Positions 58,736 through 64,000 of a DNA stretch of 64,000 nt are shown one piece after another. The stretch comes from Pelagibacteraceae bacterium AG-404-P08 (GTDB lineage: Bacteria; Pseudomonadota; Alphaproteobacteria; HIMB59): assembly GCA_003216195.1 (NCBI GenBank), contig QCJF01000005.1, forward strand, positions 53,298 through 117,297, read 5' to 3'. A program made the position numbers and the translations under genes. Numbering within the stretch: the first letter of the stretch is position 1; the number at the start of each line of letters is the position of its first letter. The notes under the pieces are model-generated. The model saw nothing but the letters and a program-made list of their open reading frames with translations, was not told the DNA's origin and searched no databases.

Positions 58736-61534
58736 ATGCTTTTGAAGTTTTATTTCTTCATCTCATTACTTTTTTTTTATTCTTTAAACATAAAAGCAGA
58801 CGATTATTGTAATTTTTTATCTTCAGATTATGTAGATGAAATGATGGATTACACTGAAATAGAGTCCATAGAGGTCAACGCTAACAATCAAAAAGTATGG
58901 GTCATGAATGCAATAAGGGCATTATATGAACAAAATAATATTCAAAATGAACGTAAGAGAAAATTTAAAAGTAAAATTATTGTTAATTACCCTTTTGGTC
59001 ATTGTAATTTAGATGCTGAGATAAGACTTCATGGTGATTGGGTAGATACTCATATTTCATGGGATAATCAAAAATTGAGAACTAGTCTCGATATTGAAAT
59101 CTTGAATTCAAATATAACTGGAATTACACAATTCAAATTATTTTTGCCAGAGGCAAGGAATTCTTATAATGAAGTTATCTCTTCAGAAATATTAAGAAAA
59201 TTAGGTTTTCTGAGCCCAAGAACTAAAATAATAGACTCTAAAATAAATGGTTTTAGTTATGAGGTAATTTTTCAAGAAAAAATTGTAAAAGAGTTTTTAG
59301 AAAATAATGACTTAAGGGAAGGGTCAATTCTTGAGGGTGATGAGTCGCTTATGTTTCTTGGATCAAACGCTGAAAATAATTTAAATCAAATATCATTATC
59401 TAGAATTATTAATTCAAATTGGGCAAAAAAAAATGAAACTAATTTGATATCATCAATAAAAGCTCTTGAGGCTCTACAAGAAGCTTATATTTCTAAATCA
59501 AGAGCAGACTTAAACGTTTATATTGATTGGAAAAAAATTTTTGAAAACTTACCAATAAGTGAAGATTATGAAAAATATATAAAAAAAAATGAAATTCTCG
59601 TAATGGCCCTTGGGGGCACACATTCAATGTATGCGAGTAATAGAAAATTTTATTACGATCAATTAAATGAAACACTACACCCAATATATTATGACTCTGG
59701 ACCTGACTTAAATGATACTTGTTTATTTTTAAATTGTAGCGGTGTTGCTGAAAATTTTTATAGAGATATTTTAGATAATTCTTCAGTTAGTGAAATAAAA
59801 AACGATTTTTTCCGTCTATTAGATAGTGATGACTTTAATATAAATATTTTAGAGGATCATAAAGTCCCTAAAAATATTTATTATGAGTATATAGAATATG
59901 TGAAAGAAAGATTTAAAAGATTTGAAAAAATTGATTTTGATATTGAACCACAAGAAAAAATAAATTTTAGTATAAAAGATTATCAGTCTAAAGCATTTAA
60001 TTTAAAAAAAGATTTAAGTCTTCTTTACTTAAATGATATTGACTGGATCAATAAAATTGTATCATTTGATTTATGTGATTTAAATAATTGTAAATATAAT
60101 CAATTGAAAAGTATTGATTTTTTTTATGATATTTTAAAAAGAGATATTTTATTAGAAAAAGATATCTTTTTTGTAAAATCTAATATTAATGGTTTATTTG
60201 AATTTAAAAAAATTAACTTTGATGATGATAAAATTAAAGTTTTATATAATGTAGAATCAACTGCACCATATTTTGATGAGGAAAAAAAAGAACTTATCTT
60301 TAAACAAAAAGATGGTAAAGAACAGTTTATTATTATCAATTCAAATTTGGAAAATATAGATATTCATTTTCATGGTAGTAGTAATTTATCTAATAAGAAG
60401 AGTCTCAATAAATTTAATCAAACTGGTTGTTTAAATATAATTGATACTAAAGTTGAAAACATCAATATATTTTCCACTAAAGGAATTTGTGAAGACTCAG
60501 TTAATTTTATAAGATCAAACGGATATATTAATAAAATTTATATAAAAGAAGCTTATTCAGATGCTATTGATTTTGATTTTTCAGAAATTAAGCTTGATCA
60601 ACTGATCATCGATAGAGCTAATAATGACTGTAGTGATTTTTCAGGTGGGGAATATAAAATAAGTTTATTAAATCTATCTTATTGTGGTGATAAAGCATTA
60701 TCTATAGGAGAGTTTTCAAAAGTAAAAATAGACAAATTTATTGCTAGTAGTTCTAATATCGGTATTGCTGTAAAAGATAGTTCTATTTTAGATGCTAATA
60801 ATGTTGAAATAAAAACTGTTAAATATTGTTTATCAGCCTATAACAAAAAGAATGAATTTAACGGTGGTTTGATTAATATTGGATCAGTCAATTGTAAGGA
60901 TTTTTATAAATTCAAGGATATTGATCAATTTTCTAAGATTATTATCACAAATAATAATAAAAATATCGATTTTGGCATTACTGAAAAAATTAATAACAAA
61001 AATTTAATTGAAGATACTAAAAGTTTTGCCTCAAAAAATTATATAAATGTAATTGTTGAAATACCTAAAGGAACTAATGAGAAGTGGGAGGTTGATAAAA
61101 TTACAGGATCTTTAATGCAAGATTATGAAATGGGAGAACCTAGATATACATCTCTAAATTATCCTTTTAACTATGGCATTATCCCTAGAACTTCTTTGCC
61201 AATAAAACTTGGTGGAGATGGCGATCCATTAGATGTCATAATTATTGGAGAAAATTTACAAAGAGGTCAAATTTTGGAAGCTAAAGTTTTAGGTGCAATA
61301 AAAATGACTGATACTGGAGAAAATGATGACAAAATTGTGGCTGTAACTAAAAATTATAAAGATTTAACAAAAAAAGATATTGATAATATTTTCAATGAGT
61401 CAAAAACTTTCTTCGAAAATTATAAAGGTAATTATAGAGTAGAATTCTTAAAATTTTTATCAAGAGATGAAGCATTAAACATTATTTCTACTTCAAATAA
61501 GCAATATAATAAGTTTGGTATCAGAAAAAGATAA
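58736..61534 (+). CDS. Secreted CotH kinase-like + beta-helix + C-terminal family I inorganic pyrophosphatase fusion
   Basis: Signal peptide MLLKFYFFISLLFFYSLNIKA; CotH-like LHGDW...FLPEARNSYNEVISSEILRKLGFLSPRT; PPase motifs VEIPKGTNEKWEVDK, NYPFNYGII, GDGDPLDVIIIGE, KMTDTGENDDKIVAV. Confidence 0.85.
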   Translation: MLLKFYFFISLLFFYSLNIKADDYCNFLSSDYVDEMMDYTEIESIEVNANNQKVWVMNAIRALYEQNNIQNERKRKFKSKIIVNYPFGHCNLDAEIRLHGDWVDTHISWDNQKLRTSLDIEILNSNITGITQFKLFLPEARNSYNEVISSEILRKLGFLSPRTKIIDSKINGFSYEVIFQEKIVKEFLENNDLREGSILEGDESLMFLGSNAENNLNQISLSRIINSNWAKKNETNLISSIKALEALQEAYISKSRADLNVYIDWKKIFENLPISEDYEKYIKKNEILVMALGGTHSMYASNRKFYYDQLNETLHPIYYDSGPDLNDTCLFLNCSGVAENFYRDILDNSSVSEIKNDFFRLLDSDDFNINILEDHKVPKNIYYEYIEYVKERFKRFEKIDFDIEPQEKINFSIKDYQSKAFNLKKDLSLLYLNDIDWINKIVSFDLCDLNNCKYNQLKSIDFFYDILKRDILLEKDIFFVKSNINGLFEFKKINFDDDKIKVLYNVESTAPYFDEEKKELIFKQKDGKEQFIIINSNLENIDIHFHGSSNLSNKKSLNKFNQTGCLNIIDTKVENINIFSTKGICEDSVNFIRSNGYINKIYIKEAYSDAIDFDFSEIKLDQLIIDRANNDCSDFSGGEYKISLLNLSYCGDKALSIGEFSKVKIDKFIASSSNIGIAVKDSSILDANNVEIKTVKYCLSAYNKKNEFNGGLINIGSVNCKDFYKFKDIDQFSKIIITNNNKNIDFGITEKINNKNLIEDTKSFASKNYINVIVEIPKGTNEKWEVDKITGSLMQDYEMGEPRYTSLNYPFNYGIIPRTSLPIKLGGDGDPLDVIIIGENLQRGQILEAKVLGAIKMTDTGENDDKIVAVTKNYKDLTKKDIDNIFNESKTFFENYKGNYRVEFLKFLSRDEALNIISTSNKQYNKFGIRKR

Positions 61535-62133
61535 TGTCTTACAGGGTTGAGGATAAAATTCCTATTACTAAATACGATAGATTTATACTGCATAAAGAAC
61601 TAAAAAACAAAGGAATGAAAAAATTATTCCCCGATAGACATATAAGTTCAGTTTACTTTGATAATATGGAGTTAAAAATATATCAAGACTCAATAGAGGG
61701 ACTTCTTCCAAGGAAAAAGTTAAGAATAAGAAATTATAATAAAATAAATAAATATAGTTTTGAAAAAAAGATTTCCTCAGTAGAGGGTAGGTTTAAGACA
61801 TCTCAACAAATTAATATAGAAGAATATGATAGAAAAATTAAGAATGGTTATTTAGACAGCCAGTATGGTTTAGTTAAACCATTAATTACTATTTCTTACA
61901 CAAGAATGTATTTTCAATATAATAAATTTAGGATTACAATTGATAGTGATATTGAATGTTATCAATTTGTAAATTCAAAAAAATATTTTAAATCTGATAA
62001 AAATGTTCTTGAAATAAAATCACCAAATTTAAATGATAGAGATTTGATTAATCGTCTAATTCCATTTGAAAAAAAAAGATTCTCTAAATATACTGAAGGC
62101 ATAGAGAATTTAAATTTATTGAATTTTGTCTAA
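61534..62133 (+). CDS. VTC-domain (polyphosphate polymerase-like, CYTH/TTM superfamily) protein
   Basis: YRVEDKIPI, SVYFDNMELKIYQDSIEGLLPRKKLRIRNYN, YSFEKK, RITIDSDIE, VLEIKSPN. Confidence 0.85.
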   Translation: MSYRVEDKIPITKYDRFILHKELKNKGMKKLFPDRHISSVYFDNMELKIYQDSIEGLLPRKKLRIRNYNKINKYSFEKKISSVEGRFKTSQQINIEEYDRKIKNGYLDSQYGLVKPLITISYTRMYFQYNKFRITIDSDIECYQFVNSKKYFKSDKNVLEIKSPNLNDRDLINRLIPFEKKRFSKYTEGIENLNLLNFV

Positions 62134-62164
62134 CATTTTTAGAATAATGATGTAATCTGACTAT

Positions 62165-62911
62165 ATGCAAAACAGAAAAGGTATTGATATTTTTGAACAC
62201 AGTAGTAATAAAAATTTTGAACAAATTAACACTATAATTGGGCATTTTTTTAATCTCAAAGAGTCTGTATATTTTAAAATGAATTCAGATGACTACAGAG
62301 ATATTGTTGTATCTGCCCAAAAAAAACTAAATTCGATTAATATAATTAAAAAAACTATAAAAAATATATCTGAAGAGCTTTTTTATGCTCTTGATACAGA
62401 TAAAATTTTAGTTCAATCTTTGGCTTACCTAAGAGCTACTCGACCTAGCAATGTAAAATCAGGAGAATTTATACAATTTCATAGAGAGTCATTTTTTGGA
62501 AAAGGTATGGAAAAATGCTTTAATGTTTGGACGCCTATTAAAGGTGTTAGTGAAAAAAATAGTTTAAATATTATCCCAATGAGTCATAGGATACCTCTTT
62601 CAAAAATTAAACTTAAAAGAAAAGACAGTAAATTCACAAAAAGATACTCAGCTGGCCATAAGATTGGTCTACTATATAAAGATATGATCATTACTTCAGG
62701 CGTAGATTTGAAGAAAAAAACACCACTTGTTGTTAAAAAAAATCACTCAGCTGTTTTTGAATGTAATTTGATACATGGAAGCGCTGAAAACAAAACTAAT
62801 AAGATTAGATTTTCATACGATTTTAGAATTATTCGAAAAAAGGATTATAATAAAAATATGTTTAAGAAGCAGAATTTTGCCTCAGGCAAAGACTATTTTA
62901 TAGAATTATAA
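62165..62911 (+). CDS. Phytanoyl-CoA dioxygenase-like 2OG-Fe(II) oxygenase
   Basis: FIQFHRESFF (HxE), NVWTPIKGVSEKNSLNIIPMSH, NLIHGSAENKTNKIRFSYDFRI. Confidence 0.65.
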   Translation: MQNRKGIDIFEHSSNKNFEQINTIIGHFFNLKESVYFKMNSDDYRDIVVSAQKKLNSINIIKKTIKNISEELFYALDTDKILVQSLAYLRATRPSNVKSGEFIQFHRESFFGKGMEKCFNVWTPIKGVSEKNSLNIIPMSHRIPLSKIKLKRKDSKFTKRYSAGHKIGLLYKDMIITSGVDLKKKTPLVVKKNHSAVFECNLIHGSAENKTNKIRFSYDFRIIRKKDYNKNMFKKQNFASGKDYFIEL

Positions 62912-62917
62912 ATTTAT

Positions 62918-63649
62918 ATGTACACTTTGGAAAGTCATGGATTTCAAAAATTCAAAGTTCCAAAAAAAAATTTTAACTACCTTATAGAATTTAAAAATCT
63001 AGTTGAAAATACATCTAATTCAATAATAAATAAAAAGCAAAAACTTAATAATATTCATAAACATAATTTTGATAAAGAAGATTTTAATAGTTTTAGATTA
63101 AAAATCTTTAATCAAATAAATAATAAAAAAAATATACATGAAATAATCTTTAGAATTTACGACGATCTTATTGTGAGTTTAATTGGAAAAGATATTTGTG
63201 TACAAAAAAATATTAACTTTAGTATTCAAAGACCTTTTGATCAACAAAGGGCTCCTTTTCATAAAGATTCTCCTCCTAATTCTCCTTACGAGATAGTTGT
63301 ATGGCTGCCTTTAGTTAATTGTTTTAAAGATATGTCAATGTATTTATTTGATATCAAAAAAAGTAAAAAGATTGATTACTTTTTATCAAAGTCTAATGGT
63401 ATATCACATGATACTTACGCAAAAAAAAATGGAGTTTGTTGTGAATGTAAGTTTGGAGAATTATTGATTTTTTCAGCTCCAACTTATCATTATATACCAG
63501 TAAATAGTCAAAAAGACTCAAGGTGGTCAATTAATTGCCGATATAAAAATACTTTTTCACCAAATGGTATGAAAGGCTACTTGGATTTTTTTGAGCCTTT
63601 ACGGTACTCTGAGATAACAAAGTTAGCAATAAAATATGAAGAAAAATAA
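62918..63649 (+). CDS. Sporadic carbohydrate cluster 2OG-Fe(II) oxygenase (second copy)
   Basis: FSIQRPFDQQRAPFHKDSPPNSPYEIVVWLPLVNC, PTYHYIPVNSQKDSRWSINCRYKNTFSPNG; parallels the 39407 ORF. Confidence 0.8.
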   Translation: MYTLESHGFQKFKVPKKNFNYLIEFKNLVENTSNSIINKKQKLNNIHKHNFDKEDFNSFRLKIFNQINNKKNIHEIIFRIYDDLIVSLIGKDICVQKNINFSIQRPFDQQRAPFHKDSPPNSPYEIVVWLPLVNCFKDMSMYLFDIKKSKKIDYFLSKSNGISHDTYAKKNGVCCECKFGELLIFSAPTYHYIPVNSQKDSRWSINCRYKNTFSPNGMKGYLDFFEPLRYSEITKLAIKYEEK

Positions 63650-64000
63650 CTTACTAGCTATTTTAGATTATTGCATAATTCAAATTGTTCCTCAAATGGC
63701 ACAGATTGATATTCTCAAGGAATATGTCTCTAAATTTAATAAGTCGATAGACTTTTACTCTATTGAGTCACAGTTAACTATTGAGAACTGCTCTGTATTA
63801 AGAGATAAAATTAAAGAACAGCCTAAAATTGATGGCTTTGTATTTTATTCTCTTCTGCAATTATCTTATGGAAATAAAGTTGATTTAAAATTAATTGAGG
63901 AAATTCTTAGTAAGAACTATAAGATTTATTTTTATAGAGAAAAGTTAAAAATTCTTAGTAAAAATGATTTTAAAAAAAAATATGAAAAATTATCTTTGTT
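63636..64000 (+). CDS. LIC12192-like sporadic carbohydrate cluster protein (second copy), truncated by window end
   Basis: Open from ATG 63636 to the edge: MKKNNLLAILDYCIIQIVPQMAQIDILKEYVSKFNKSIDFYSIESQ...DGFVFYSLLQLSYGNKVDLKLIEEILSKNYKIYFYREKLKI, which aligns by eye with the 40860 ORF. Confidence 0.6.
   Translation, partial: MKKNNLLAILDYCIIQIVPQMAQIDILKEYVSKFNKSIDFYSIESQLTIENCSVLRDKIKEQPKIDGFVFYSLLQLSYGNKVDLKLIEEILSKNYKIYFYREKLKILSKNDFKKKYEKLSL

Overview
The window is an AT-rich bacterial chromosome segment, most likely from a streamlined marine alphaproteobacterium (inferred from gene content and composition). No rRNA, tRNA, CRISPR array or IS element was recognised by eye. From 1 to about 38 kb it is a core-like region. 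It contains glnK-amtB and a probable organophosphonate / quaternary-amine block: a TmpA/TmpB-like oxygenase pair, a DmdA-like GcvT-family protein, and a proXWV operon ending in a divergent M19 protein, two orphan proteins and YeiH. Other genes there include cysE, sbmA/bacA, rmlA, sbcB, tal, bioY, msrB, a NAD(P)/FAD oxidoreductase-SelD fusion, CIRCE-groESL and mscS. From about 38 kb to the right edge is a long, almost entirely + strand surface-carbohydrate locus: TIGR04372 glycosyltransferase, two 'sporadic carbohydrate cluster' modules, ABC exporter, two DegT aminotransferases, an orphan TPP-dependent E1 alpha/beta pair, heptose-activation enzymes, SDRs, C-methyltransferases and WbuC. The most unusual element is DUF4956 / secreted CotH-like + beta-helix + inorganic pyrophosphatase fusion / VTC-type polyphosphate polymerase (58.1-62.1 kb). 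It looks like an uncharacterised phosphate-anhydride module embedded in the surface-glycan locus. All family calls come from reading motifs by eye; no database search was run.
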